The notes: generated by a model not told the origin, from the letters alone. Counted from the stretch's first letter, positions 26,201 to 34,200 are shown. The stretch: 64,000 bases of DNA from Oscillospiraceae bacterium (GCA_017461445.1 JAFTXW010000019.1:42145-106144); one strand, 5' to 3'. A program made the numbers and translations.

Positions 26201-27217
26201 TTATCGACCTCCTGTGATACAGACTGCGTGGCAAACGCCGGGAATGGGCAGCCCCTGCTGGGTGGATGTGGGGGAAAGCAATGCCCCGGTTCCGCAGAAC
26301 AGGATCTTTTTCAGCTTCCCGGTGCTCAGCTTTCCCAGCAGCTCGCCGCAGAGGGTGATGGCACTGCAGCCGCAGCCGGAGCCGCCTGCGTGGACATCCT
26401 GCACCGTGTTGTCGAATACCAGCGTACCGCAGTCCGTCAGCTTGCCACCAAGGGAAACGCCCTCACGCCGGGCCAGCTCCAGCAGCATTTCCTTGCCCAA
26501 CTGGCCCAGGTCGCCGGTGACGATCAGGTCGAAATCCTCGGGAGCGGTATGCAGATCGTCAAAGTGGGCACGGATCGTTTCAAAGGCCGCCGGGGCCATA
26601 GCCGCGCCCATGTTGTTGGCATCCTTAATGCCCAGGTCTGTGACAGTACCCACGGTGCAGGCGGTGACCTTTGGGCCTTTGCCTTCGGAGCAGACCAGCG
26701 TGGCACCGGAGCCGGTGACCGTCCATTGGGCGGTGGGGGTCCGCTGTCCGCCGTAACCCAGAGGAAAGCGGTACTGCCGCTCGGAGGAGGCAAAATGGGA
26801 GGAGGTCATGGCTACCACCTTATCCGCAAAGCCACCGCCTACGGTCATGGAGGCCAACAGCAGGCTTTCCGCCATGGTGGAACAGGCACCGTAAAGCCCC
26901 AGATGGGGGACACCCATATTCCGCAGCGTGAAAGAGGAGCCGATGCACTGGTTCAGCAGGTCGCCGGAGAAAACGATGTCGAAATCCCTGGTTTTCATCC
27001 CGGCTTTTTCCGCCAGCTTGGCAAGGGCCAGCTTCTGCATCTGCTTTTCACCCTGCTCCCAGGTTTTTTGGCCGAAATAGGTATCCTGGGAGGTCAGGTC
27101 GAAGGTATGGGCCAGAGGGCCTTCCGATTCCTTTTTGCCTGCCACGCTGGCCCAATGAGTGATGACCGGGGGCTGCTCCAGCACGAAGCTCTGCCGCCCC
27201 CGTTTGTATTTTGCCAT
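26201..27217 (-). CDS. spoVAD: Stage V sporulation protein AD
   Basis: 338 residues with a thiolase-like fold. Signatures: the N-terminal PPVITHWASVAGKKESEGPL, DIVFSGDLLNQC, YGACSTMAESLLLASM with the thiolase-position Cys, and HAGGSGCGCSAI. SpoVAD binds dipicolinic acid during its uptake into spores. The next gene is spoVAE; upstream lies a divergent acetyltransferase gene, so spoVAC is missing from this locus. A promoter matching the sigma-G pattern lies upstream. Confidence 0.96.
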   Translation of the reverse strand: MAKYKRGRQSFVLEQPPVITHWASVAGKKESEGPLAHTFDLTSQDTYFGQKTWEQGEKQMQKLALAKLAEKAGMKTRDFDIVFSGDLLNQCIGSSFTLRNMGVPHLGLYGACSTMAESLLLASMTVGGGFADKVVAMTSSHFASSERQYRFPLGYGGQRTPTAQWTVTGSGATLVCSEGKGPKVTACTVGTVTDLGIKDANNMGAAMAPAAFETIRAHFDDLHTAPEDFDLIVTGDLGQLGKEMLLELARREGVSLGGKLTDCGTLVFDNTVQDVHAGGSGCGCSAITLCGELLGKLSTGKLKKILFCGTGALLSPTSTQQGLPIPGVCHAVCITGGR

Positions 27218-27245
27218 AATAATGCACCTTCCTTACGGTTTTTCC

Positions 27246-27275
27246 TAGTATGCGCAGAGGTTGCAATGCTGATTC
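27246..27275 (-). promoter_or_regulatory. Putative sigma-G promoter of spoVAD
   Basis: Minus strand: GAATC (27271-27275), 18-base spacer, CATACTA (27246-27252). The -10 agrees with the sigma-G/sigma-F consensus CATWMTA of Bacillus; the -35 fits gHATR except for its last base. It lies 29 bases before the spoVAD start. Confidence 0.6.
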
Positions 27276-27289
27276 AGATGGTTTATAAT
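27261..27289 (+). promoter_or_regulatory. Sigma-A promoter of the two-acetyltransferase unit
   Basis: TTGCAA, 17-base spacer, TATAAT (27284-27289). It overlaps the divergent sigma-G-like promoter. Confidence 0.8.
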
Positions 27290-27311
27290 AGGGAAAACGC
27301 AGGAGGAAAAC

Positions 27312-27821
27312 ATGATGGAATATACAGTAAGAAAAGCGGAAGCGGATGATTTGGGCCGCATTGAGGAAATTTACGCCTATGCAAGAGCCTTTATGGCGGA
27401 AAACGGCAATCCCACCCAGTGGGGCAAATCCCACCCGCCCCGGGAACAGGTGGTGCGGGATATCAGGGAGGGGAACCTCTATGTGATCACGGAGAACGGC
27501 ATCATTCACGGTGTTTTTTACTTTTTTATCGGGGATGATCCCACCTATGCGGAAATTGACGGAGCCTGGCATTGGGACAGTCCCTACGGCACCATCCACC
27601 GCATCGCCGGGGACGGCAGCGGCGGTATTCTGAGTACAGCGGTGGCCTTTGCCAAACAGCACATCGGTCATCTCCGCATTGATACCCACGAGGATAACAA
27701 GGTCATGCAGCGGGCGGTGGCGAAGCAGGGATTCCAGCGGTGCGGAATCATATATCTTGCGGATGGGTCGGCGAGGATCGCGTTTGATTTGGTGATAAAG
27801 TCAGGAGGAGAAGTGAAATGA
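27312..27821 (+). CDS. GNAT-family N-acetyltransferase
   Basis: 169 residues. The N-terminal YTVRKAEADDLGRIEEIYAYARAFM is the typical GNAT opening, and the C-terminal RIDTHEDNKVMQRAVAKQGFQRCGIIY is the usual beta-5/alpha-4 region of the RimI-like acetyltransferases that often start MMEYTIRKA. The central TIHRIAGDG replaces the more common RxxGxG/A loop. The substrate is unknown. Another acetyltransferase gene follows with an ATGA overlap, so the two are made from one transcript. AGGAGG precedes the ATG. Confidence 0.85.
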   Translation: MMEYTVRKAEADDLGRIEEIYAYARAFMAENGNPTQWGKSHPPREQVVRDIREGNLYVITENGIIHGVFYFFIGDDPTYAEIDGAWHWDSPYGTIHRIAGDGSGGILSTAVAFAKQHIGHLRIDTHEDNKVMQRAVAKQGFQRCGIIYLADGSARIAFDLVIKSGGEVK

Positions 27822-28258
27822 TTCGGGAAGCGGAATGCGGAGATTTAGGGCAGATATTGGAGCTTTATCTGTTCCTGCACGAAACAGAATGTCCAGAGGA
27901 AACAGACCATTTGCGGCAGACATGGAATCAAATCCTTGCAGACCCCAATCATCATCTGATCGTCTGTGATGTGGATGGGAAGCTTGTATCCTCCTGCGTA
28001 TGCGTGATTATTCCTAATTTAACCCGCAATGTGCGACCTTATGCCTTTGTGGAAAATGTAGTTACCCATGAAGCCTACCGGGGAAAGGGTTACGCCACAG
28101 ATTGTCTTGCGTACGCAAAGCAGATCGCGGAAAAAAGAAATTGCTATAAAATGATGCTCCTTACCGGGTCTAAGAAAGAAAGCACCCTGCGCTTCTACGA
28201 AAACGCAGGGTACAACAGCTCAGATAAAACGGCATTTATTCAATGGCTGAATCTGTAA
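27818..28258 (+). CDS. GNAT-family N-acetyltransferase
   Basis: 146 residues with all GNAT motifs in order: IREAECGDLGQILELYLFL, the substrate strand VIIPNLTRNVRPYAFVENVVTHEAYRGKGYATDCL (acetyl-CoA loop RGKGYA), and SKKESTLRFYENAGYN. The substrate is unknown. It starts within the stop of the preceding acetyltransferase gene and ends at a strong hairpin. Unlike its partner it has a textbook Q/RxxGxG/A loop, so the pair is not a simple tandem duplication. Confidence 0.9.
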   Translation: MIREAECGDLGQILELYLFLHETECPEETDHLRQTWNQILADPNHHLIVCDVDGKLVSSCVCVIIPNLTRNVRPYAFVENVVTHEAYRGKGYATDCLAYAKQIAEKRNCYKMMLLTGSKKESTLRFYENAGYNSSDKTAFIQWLNL

Positions 28259-28261
28259 AAA

Positions 28262-28300
28262 CAGCAGGCATCCGAATTTGGATGCCTGCTGAAATTTTCT
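28262..28300. terminator. Bidirectional terminator
   Basis: CAGCAGGCATCC / GGATGCCTGCTG, perfect 12-bp stem, loop GAATTT, followed by AAATTTTCTC. It is shared by the acetyltransferase unit and the convergent NlpC/P60 gene. Confidence 0.82.
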
Positions 28301-28302
28301 CT

Positions 28303-29355
28303 TTAGCCCATACGGCGCGCGCCGTAGTAGTGGTTGGCCCAGTAGCCGCTGGTCAGGTCGGAGTAGGAGACCACGCTGCGGGAATTGGGGGAGTGGATGA
28401 ACTGGCCGTTGCCTGCGTAGATGCCCACATGGGAGATGCCGCTGGCGTATGTACCGGCGAAGAACACGATGTCGCCCACCTGCAAATCGGACTTGGCAAC
28501 ATAGGTGCCCTGGCGGTACTGGTCGGCGGGGGTGCGGTAGGGGGAGTAGCCCAGCTCCTTCAAAACATAATAGACGAAGCCGGAGCAGTCAAAGCCGGCA
28601 GGGGAAGCGCCGCCGTAAACATAGGGGGTGCCCAGATACTGCTGTGCCTTTGCCAAAATCTGCTGGCCGGTAACGGTGACGGGCTCAGGAGTGGTTTCGG
28701 TGGAGGGAGTCTGAGGATTGGATTCCTCGGGCTTGCTCTCCTCGGTTTCCGTTTCGTCAGTCTTGTCGGAGCCCTTCAGTGCGGAGGCACTGGGGGCGGT
28801 GCCGGTGGACTTACCCAGGCGGAAGAACAGGGGACTGTTTTCGGATTCCTTGTTTTCGTAGGGAATCTCAGTCAGGGACAGGTAATCGCTGCGGATGTAG
28901 CAGATGCTGTCCTCGTAAATGACCTTGTACCAGCCTTCGTTCAGGCCCAGAATGTAGCACTTGTCGCCTTTGGCAGCAACATCGACCCGGCCATAGGAAG
29001 TGGAGGGGCCCTTACGCAGATTCACTCGGCTGGCATTGACTTCGCCGTAGCCTAGCTCCGCGTTCTCGCGGGTCAGGACGCTGACGTAGTCCTCGTGCAT
29101 ATAGCCTTCCTGCAGATTGTAGTTGACTTTGTACCAATCGCCCTCCTTGCTGATGACCACAACGCAGTCATTCCGGGGAGCGGTGTCCAGAATCTCAGAG
29201 GTGGTATTCGGCTCGCTGCGCAGGCGCAGGGCACTTGCGGTCACGAAACCGATACCATACATGGTATTGCCTGCCGCGGAGGCACTGATAGAAAGGGGGC
29301 CGATCATCAGCACGACAGCCAGCAGCAGGGGAAGGGTTCTTCTTATAAACTTCAT
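28303..29355 (-). CDS. Secreted NlpC/P60 peptidoglycan hydrolase with two SH3 domains
   Basis: 350 residues. A signal peptide (RRTLPLLLAVVLMIGPLSISASA, cleavage around 27) precedes two bacterial SH3 domains (about 34-95, ASALRLRSEP...; about 105-165, ASRVNLRKGPSTSYG...). A low-complexity Ser/Thr/Glu linker follows, then an NlpC/P60 domain (about 232-350). Catalytic Cys in FDCSGFVYY, His in ISHVGIYAG, and a third polar residue in FIHSPN are all present. It should cut D-Glu-diaminopimelate type links in cell-wall peptides. A conserved small gene lies 28 bases upstream and may be cotranscribed. Confidence 0.94.
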   Translation of the reverse strand: MKFIRRTLPLLLAVVLMIGPLSISASAAGNTMYGIGFVTASALRLRSEPNTTSEILDTAPRNDCVVVISKEGDWYKVNYNLQEGYMHEDYVSVLTRENAELGYGEVNASRVNLRKGPSTSYGRVDVAAKGDKCYILGLNEGWYKVIYEDSICYIRSDYLSLTEIPYENKESENSPLFFRLGKSTGTAPSASALKGSDKTDETETEESKPEESNPQTPSTETTPEPVTVTGQQILAKAQQYLGTPYVYGGASPAGFDCSGFVYYVLKELGYSPYRTPADQYRQGTYVAKSDLQVGDIVFFAGTYASGISHVGIYAGNGQFIHSPNSRSVVSYSDLTSGYWANHYYGARRMG

Positions 29356-29383
29356 ACTTTGCCTCCGTCTTACGAATCAGAAA

Positions 29384-29674
29384 TTACTTGCCTGCCAGAG
29401 CACGCTCGAGCCAGACACAGCCCAAGTCCAGTGCGGTGTAGAAACCGTCTTTTTCGCTCTTTTTTACGATCCGGTCCCGGCTTCTGGCGGCGGGATCGGT
29501 GAGCTGCAGCTGAACAGACACGCGGGTAGCAATATCCATATCGCCCTGCTTCTTGGTCTCCAGGATCTGGAGCATGACGATGTGACTGTCAGCCATGGAA
29601 CCGTAATAAACCAGGTTGTCCTTCCGCATCAGCGGACGGCCCTTATACATCAAAACTGCATTTTCTTCAGCCAT
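29384..29674 (-). CDS. Conserved small protein of unknown function
   Basis: 96 residues, no membrane segment or signal. I do not recognise a named family. Its opening (MAEENAVLMYKGRPLMRKDNLVYYG) is followed by a beta-rich stretch (DSHIVMLQILETKKQGD, RVSVQLQLT) and an Arg/Lys-rich C-terminus, RSRDRIVKKSEKDGFYTALDLGCVWLERAL. The ATG at 29674 has GGAGGTT six bases upstream and lies downstream of a perfect promoter. It is placed just before the NlpC/P60 gene. Confidence 0.8.
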   Translation of the reverse strand: MAEENAVLMYKGRPLMRKDNLVYYGSMADSHIVMLQILETKKQGDMDIATRVSVQLQLTDPAARSRDRIVKKSEKDGFYTALDLGCVWLERALAGK

Positions 29675-29705
29675 GGTAGAAACCTCCTGAGTAAAATGTA
29701 ATCGA

Positions 29706-29734
29706 ATTGTAACATATTGTAACGCAGATGTCAA
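29706..29734 (-). promoter_or_regulatory. Promoter of the small unknown gene (and possibly NlpC/P60)
   Basis: Minus strand: TTGACA (29729-29734), 17-base spacer, TACAAT (29706-29711). Confidence 0.88.
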
Positions 29735-29835
29735 GCAATGGAAGGAAAAATGTTGGATTATCGGCGGAAAATGTTACATTTCGTTCATAAAATGGTAAAA
29801 ACGGTAAGACGGAGGGAGGTATGAAGTTGAGAAGG

Positions 29836-29874
29836 TACAAAACAAGAGGCTTTTGCCGTGGCAAAAGCCTCTTG
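29836..29874 (-). terminator. Terminator of ireB
   Basis: CAAGAGGCTTTTGCC and its complement form a long, nearly loopless palindrome (29843-29874), followed on the minus strand by TTTTGTACC, nine bases after the ireB stop. Confidence 0.82.
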
Positions 29875-29882
29875 GCTGGGGA

Positions 29883-30137
29883 TCATTCCTTGTCGAACAG
29901 GTATTCCTTGACCAGCACCTGCATCAGCTCGTCCCGGTCGATCTTGCAGATCATGCTCCGGGCATTGTTGTAATTGGTGATGTAGGTGGGGTCCTCTGTC
30001 AGCAGGTAGCCGACGATCTGGTTGATGGGATTGTAGCCTTTTTCGGTCAGGGCTTCATACACATTCCGGAGAATCCGGCGCATATTCTCTTTGTCGTCGC
30101 TGGCTACGGTGAATTTCAGGGTGTCCTTATCCGTCAT
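29883..30137 (-). CDS. ireB: IreB-family regulatory phosphoprotein
   Basis: 84 residues. The GYNPINQIVGYLLTEDPTYITNYNNARSMICKIDRDELMQVLVKEYL stretch is nearly invariant in the DUF965/IreB family. In Enterococcus, IreB is a substrate of the Ser/Thr kinase IreK and tunes cephalosporin tolerance; the N-terminal Thr residues phosphorylated there have counterparts here (DKDTLKFTVAS). AAGGAGG precedes the ATG. A divergent Ser/Thr kinase gene lies about 15 kb away in this window, but no PASTA-type kinase is seen here. Confidence 0.95.
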   Translation of the reverse strand: MTDKDTLKFTVASDDKENMRRILRNVYEALTEKGYNPINQIVGYLLTEDPTYITNYNNARSMICKIDRDELMQVLVKEYLFDKE

Positions 30138-30170
30138 GGTTTTCAGCCTCCTTGGTAAAAGTTTATGGTC

Positions 30171-30199
30171 ATTATAACCGAAATTTTTGAGACTGTAAA
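30171..30199 (-). promoter_or_regulatory. Promoter of ireB
   Basis: Minus strand: TTTACA (30194-30199), 17-base spacer, TATAAT (30171-30176). It lies in the 108-base gap after pheT, so ireB has its own start. Confidence 0.85.
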
Positions 30200-30245
30200 G
30201 CCCTAAAAACAGATTATTTTGTTAAATTTTTCTTTAGTTGGGGAT

Positions 30246-32633
30246 TTACCGGAGAACGGCGTCCAGCTTTTCTTTCAGGGCAGCCAGGACCTTGGTCATA
30301 ACAGCCTCGGAATCGGTATCGGTGAGGGTGCGGTCATCGGCCCGCAGCTCCAGGGAGAAGGCCATGCTCTTCTTGCCCTCGGGTACGCCCACGCCACGGT
30401 AAATGTCGAACAGCTTCACGCCCCGCAGCAGCTTGCCTGCAGCGGCGGTGATGACACTCTCCACATCCGCAACGGTGATTTCCTCACCGCAGACCAGAGA
30501 CAGGTCACGGGTAACGGTGGGATACTTGGGCAGGGGGGTGTAGGTGGCATCGGGCAGCTGCAGTGCCATCAGCTTGGTGAAGCTGATCTCTGCACAGTAG
30601 ACCTCCACATCGATGCCGTAGTTCTTGGCGACAGAGGGGTGGACCTGGCCCATAACACCCACTTCTACACCGCCCACGGATACGCTGGCGCAGCGGCCGG
30701 GGTGGTAGCTGGGATTGTTCTTCACAGCGGCGTAAGAAGCCTTCTGCAGCCGCAGACCAGCGAAGATGGCTTCCAGCTCGCCCTTCAGGGTAAAGAAGGT
30801 TTCGTTGGCACCGTAGGTACCCAGAACCAGCATCTTGGGCTCCTTGGGCAGCTTCTGGCCCTCAACAGGCAGGTAAATCTTTGCCAGCTCATAGAGCTTT
30901 ACGGATTTGTTCTGGTAAGCGTTGTTCCGGGAGAGAATTTCCAGCATGGAGGGAAGGGCGATGGTACGCATGATGGAGGTATCCTCGCCCAAGGGGTTCT
31001 GGATGCGCAGAGCGTTTCGCAGAGTGCTGTCAGCGGGGATGCGGATCTGGTCGAACACAGTGGGGGAGACAAAGGAATAGGTGATGATCTCGCTGTAGCC
31101 CAAACCACGGCACAGCTGGCCTGCCTTGGCTTCCAGCTTCATCTCGGGGGAGTAGCCGCCCTGGGTGGAGGTCTTGAAGGCAGTGGTGGGGATCTCGTTA
31201 TAGCCGTAGGAGCGGCCCACTTCCTCAGCGATATCCGCCATCAGGTTCAGGTCGGGGCGGAAGGAGGGAACCAGAATGGTGTCGCCCTCTACAGGGATTT
31301 CCAGCAGGTTCAGATACTTGACCATATCCTCCTTGGAAATAGCGGTGCCCAGCAGCTTGTTGATCTTATCGCATTCCAGAGGCAGGGTCTTTTCCTCAGG
31401 AACGTAGTTGATGATGTCGATGGTGCCGTTCAGCACGTCGCCGCATTCCAGCAGCTCCACCAGCTCGCAGGCCCGCTGGACGGCGGGAATGGTCATTATG
31501 GGATCCAGGTTCTTCTCGAACTTTCCGGAAGCCTCGGTACGCATACCCAGAGCCAGGGCGGTCTGGCGGATGGAGGTGCCGTTGAAGTTGGCGGACTCGA
31601 AGACCACCATGGTGGTGTCGTCCATGATCTCGGAGTTTTCGCCGCCCATGATGCCTGCCAGGCCGATGGGCTTGGTGTCATCGGCAATGACCAGCATACC
31701 GGCCTTCAGATTCCGGACGGTGCCGTCCAGAGTGGTCAGAGTCTCGCCCTCTTCAGCTTCCCGAACCACGATCTTGCCGGAAGCAACATAGCGGTAGTCA
31801 AAGGCGTGCATGGGCTGGCCGTACTCCAGCATGACGTAGTTGGTGATATCCACGATGTTGTTGATGGGACGGACACCGTTGGCGCGCAGCCGCTGGCGCA
31901 GCCACTTGGGGGAGGGACCGATCTTGACGTTGGCAACCATCCGGGAGGAGTAGCGGTTGCACAGCTCAGTAGCAGGTACTTCCACATCCAGATAATCGTA
32001 AATATCACCGGCATCGGAGCCATTGACTACAGGCTCGTGGTGCTTCATCTGCATGCCGAAGGCGGCAGCGGATTCCCGGGCCAGACCGATGATGGAATAG
32101 CAGTCGGGACGGTTGTTGGTGATCTCGAAGTCGACGATGGTATCGTCGTTGCCGATGACCAGGTTGATGTCGTCGCCGGGCTTGCAGTCCTCATCGTTCA
32201 GAATCCAGATACCGTCGGCGTAAGCACCGGGCAGATCGTTCTGGGTCAGGCCCAGCTCAGCGAAGGAGCAGAGCATACCGTTGGACTTTTCACCCCGCAG
32301 CTTGCCCTTGGTGATGTGCACACCGCCGGGCAGCCAGGAATTGTGCAGGGCAGCGGGCACCAGGTCGCCCTCGTGGACGTTCTGGGCACCGGTGACGATC
32401 TGGACAGGCTCCTCCTGACCAACATCCACCTGGCAGACCCACATATGGTCGGAATTGGTATGGCGCACAATGGAGACCACCTTGCCAACTACGACGTTCT
32501 TGATTTCAGCGTCCATACGCTCATAGGTTTCTACCTTCTGACCGAAAACGGTCAGGGTCTCTACATATTCTTTATCGGAAACGTGGCTCAGGTCCACGAA
32601 TTCCTCATTCAGCCATTTTCTGTTCAGCTTCAT
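30246..32633 (-). CDS. pheT: Phenylalanyl-tRNA synthetase beta subunit
   Basis: 795 residues, full length. In order: an N-terminal tRNA-binding EMAP-like domain (about 40-150), the B3/B4 editing domain (about 200-390, MLEYGQPMHAFDYRYVA), the B5 DNA-binding-like domain (about 400-470), the catalytic-like core, and a C-terminal FDX-ACB domain (about 700-795, PKYPTVTRDLSLV...). With PheS it forms the alpha2-beta2 enzyme charging tRNA-Phe and clears mischarged Tyr-tRNA-Phe. It starts 13 bases after pheS in the T-box-controlled operon. Confidence 0.97.
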   Translation of the reverse strand: MKLNRKWLNEEFVDLSHVSDKEYVETLTVFGQKVETYERMDAEIKNVVVGKVVSIVRHTNSDHMWVCQVDVGQEEPVQIVTGAQNVHEGDLVPAALHNSWLPGGVHITKGKLRGEKSNGMLCSFAELGLTQNDLPGAYADGIWILNDEDCKPGDDINLVIGNDDTIVDFEITNNRPDCYSIIGLARESAAAFGMQMKHHEPVVNGSDAGDIYDYLDVEVPATELCNRYSSRMVANVKIGPSPKWLRQRLRANGVRPINNIVDITNYVMLEYGQPMHAFDYRYVASGKIVVREAEEGETLTTLDGTVRNLKAGMLVIADDTKPIGLAGIMGGENSEIMDDTTMVVFESANFNGTSIRQTALALGMRTEASGKFEKNLDPIMTIPAVQRACELVELLECGDVLNGTIDIINYVPEEKTLPLECDKINKLLGTAISKEDMVKYLNLLEIPVEGDTILVPSFRPDLNLMADIAEEVGRSYGYNEIPTTAFKTSTQGGYSPEMKLEAKAGQLCRGLGYSEIITYSFVSPTVFDQIRIPADSTLRNALRIQNPLGEDTSIMRTIALPSMLEILSRNNAYQNKSVKLYELAKIYLPVEGQKLPKEPKMLVLGTYGANETFFTLKGELEAIFAGLRLQKASYAAVKNNPSYHPGRCASVSVGGVEVGVMGQVHPSVAKNYGIDVEVYCAEISFTKLMALQLPDATYTPLPKYPTVTRDLSLVCGEEITVADVESVITAAAGKLLRGVKLFDIYRGVGVPEGKKSMAFSLELRADDRTLTDTDSEAVMTKVLAALKEKLDAVLR

Positions 32634-32646
32634 TCTCTTGTCCTCC

Positions 32647-33690
32647 TTAGAACTGGTTCAGGAACCGGACGTCGTTGTCGAAGATCAGGCGCAGGTCGTT
32701 GATCTTCATGCGGCCCATGGCGGTACGCTCCAGGCCGATGCCGAAGGCGAAGCCGGAATACTTGTCGGGGTCAATACCGCAGTTGCGCAGAACCTCGGGG
32801 TGCACCATACCGGCACCCAGCAGCTCGATCCAGCCCTCGCCGTGGCAGGTGGAGCAGACGTTGCCGTCGATCTCACCGGTGCCGTGGCACTTGTGGCACT
32901 GCATATCCATCTCACAGCTGGGCTCGGTGAAGGGGAAGTGGTGGGGACGGAAGCGAACCTGGGCATCGTGGCCATAGATCTTATTCATAATGTTGATCAG
33001 CGCGCCCTTCAGGTCGCCCATGGTGATGTTCTCGGCAACTACCAGGCCCTCGATCTGATGGAACATGGGGGAGTGGGTAGCATCGGCCTCGTCCTTACGG
33101 AACACACGGCCGGGAGCCAGCATGCACAGGGGAGGGGTATGGGTCTCCATGAAGCGGATCTGCATGGAGCTGGTCTGGGTGCGCAGCAGCACTTCGTCAT
33201 TGTCGTCGAAGTAGAAGGTGTCGGAACGGTCGCGGGAGGGGTGGCCTTCCTCGATGTTCAGGCGGGTGAAGTTGTAGCTGGCGAACTCTACCTCGGGGCC
33301 GTCCACAACGGTGTAGCCCATGCCTACGAAGATGTCCTTGATCTCCTGCAGCACCTGATTCATGGGGTGCTGATGGCCCACGGCCACGGTCTCGCCCGGA
33401 ATAGTCACGTCGATGGCTTCGGCAGCCAGCTTGGCTTCCAGCACAGCGGCGTGAATAGCGGCCTTACGCTCCTCCAGCTTGGCTTCGATATCAGCCCGGA
33501 CAGCGTTGGCCATCTGGCCCATGATGGGTCGCTCCTCGGGGGACAGCTTGCCCATCTGCTTCAGGACGGCGGTCAGCTCGCCCTTTTTGCCAAGCAGCTT
33601 GACCCGGAGCTCTTCCAGGCTGGCAGGGGTTGCGGCAGCATCCAGTGCTGCCAGAGCATTCAGTTTGATCTGCTCCAATTGTTCTTTCAT
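32647..33690 (-). CDS. pheS: Phenylalanyl-tRNA synthetase alpha subunit
   Basis: 347 residues. An N-terminal coiled-coil arm (about 1-90) is followed by the class II catalytic domain. Motif 2 lies around APGRVFRKDEADATHSPMFHQIEGL and motif 3 is GFAFGIGLERTAMGR. Residues about 262-285 hold two CxxCxGxG units (CHKCHGTG, CSTCHGEG), a zinc-knuckle insertion just before the conserved WIELLGAGMVHP; Gram-positive PheS proteins often have Cys pairs here. The gene is the first of pheST behind a T-box with a UUC specifier. Confidence 0.97.
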   Translation of the reverse strand: MKEQLEQIKLNALAALDAAATPASLEELRVKLLGKKGELTAVLKQMGKLSPEERPIMGQMANAVRADIEAKLEERKAAIHAAVLEAKLAAEAIDVTIPGETVAVGHQHPMNQVLQEIKDIFVGMGYTVVDGPEVEFASYNFTRLNIEEGHPSRDRSDTFYFDDNDEVLLRTQTSSMQIRFMETHTPPLCMLAPGRVFRKDEADATHSPMFHQIEGLVVAENITMGDLKGALINIMNKIYGHDAQVRFRPHHFPFTEPSCEMDMQCHKCHGTGEIDGNVCSTCHGEGWIELLGAGMVHPEVLRNCGIDPDKYSGFAFGIGLERTAMGRMKINDLRLIFDNDVRFLNQF

Positions 33691-33724
33691 TTACGATTCC
33701 TCCTAAAAAGGTAACTTACTTTTT

Positions 33725-33818
33725 GGAGTTGAAAGTTGATAGTTGAAAGTTGAAAGTTAAGGTATTGCATTCAACAATGATTTCCATAATTTCCAATTTT
33801 CAATTTTCAATTTTCAAC
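33725..33818. repeat. AT-rich inverted repeat between the T-box and pheS
   Basis: Tandem GTTGAAA units on one side (33727-33757) face tandem CAATTTT / TTTTCAA units on the other (33790-33818), so the stretch can fold into a long A/U hairpin with a loop of about 30 bases. It lies after the T-box terminator and before the pheS ribosome site, so it is in the 5' UTR of the read-through transcript. Similar AGTTGAAAATTGAAAATTG arrays look like insertion debris in other Clostridia (from memory, not checked). Confidence 0.7.
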
Positions 33819-33820
33819 TA

Positions 33821-34080
33821 AAAAAATACGCCTCTCATCCCATCATTCGGGACGAAAGGCATTCCTTCCGCGGTACCACCCGCAATTCACCGCTTTCACG
33901 GTGCGCTTTTTCGGTGCTGACACACCATAGACCCTTAACGGAGTCACCCGTCCGTCCCTACTTTCCTTTCAGGCGGCAGCTCCTGGGAGAAAGCCCGGTA
34001 TCGTACCCAAGCGGCTCACACCATCCCGCTCTCGCTGTATGTGGTAAACCCAATACAAGGCAGCCCAATCATTGCTTTTG
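33821..34080 (-). promoter_or_regulatory. T-box leader of pheST (tRNA-Phe sensing)
   Basis: On the minus strand the order of elements is classical. Stem I has the distal GAGAGCGGGATGGTGTGAGC, and its specifier loop contains UUC (33989-33991), the Phe codon. A central region follows, then the T-box core GGTGGTACCGCG (33870-33881) that pairs with the uncharged tRNA acceptor end, and a terminator, GCCTTTCGTCCC / GGGATGAGAGGC, followed by GTATTTTTTT (33821-33860). Uncharged tRNA-Phe should favour the antiterminator and expression of pheS and pheT. The whole 510-base gap between pheS and the peptidase gene consists of this leader, the AT-rich repeat and promoters. Confidence 0.95.
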
Positions 34081-34140
34081 CAAATATCCCCGTTATAGTA
34101 ACATATTCATTTTCATTATGCAAGCACAAAATTCTTATTC

Positions 34141-34169
34141 TTGACGAAAATTCCGATGCGTGGTATGGT
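34141..34169 (+). promoter_or_regulatory. Promoter of the M32 carboxypeptidase unit
   Basis: TTGACG (34141-34146), 17-base spacer, TATGGT (34164-34169). AAGGAGG and the start codon follow within 32 bases. Confidence 0.75.
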
Positions 34170-34200
34170 TATTTCAGAATAAAAAGGAGGTTTAGCTACC

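Noticed and set aside
30219-32702. 827-codon plus-strand open frame opposite pheT
   Set aside because: Antisense frame kept open by pheT codon bias; no ribosome site, composition is a Gly/Val/Gln-rich mirror and no domain is recognised.
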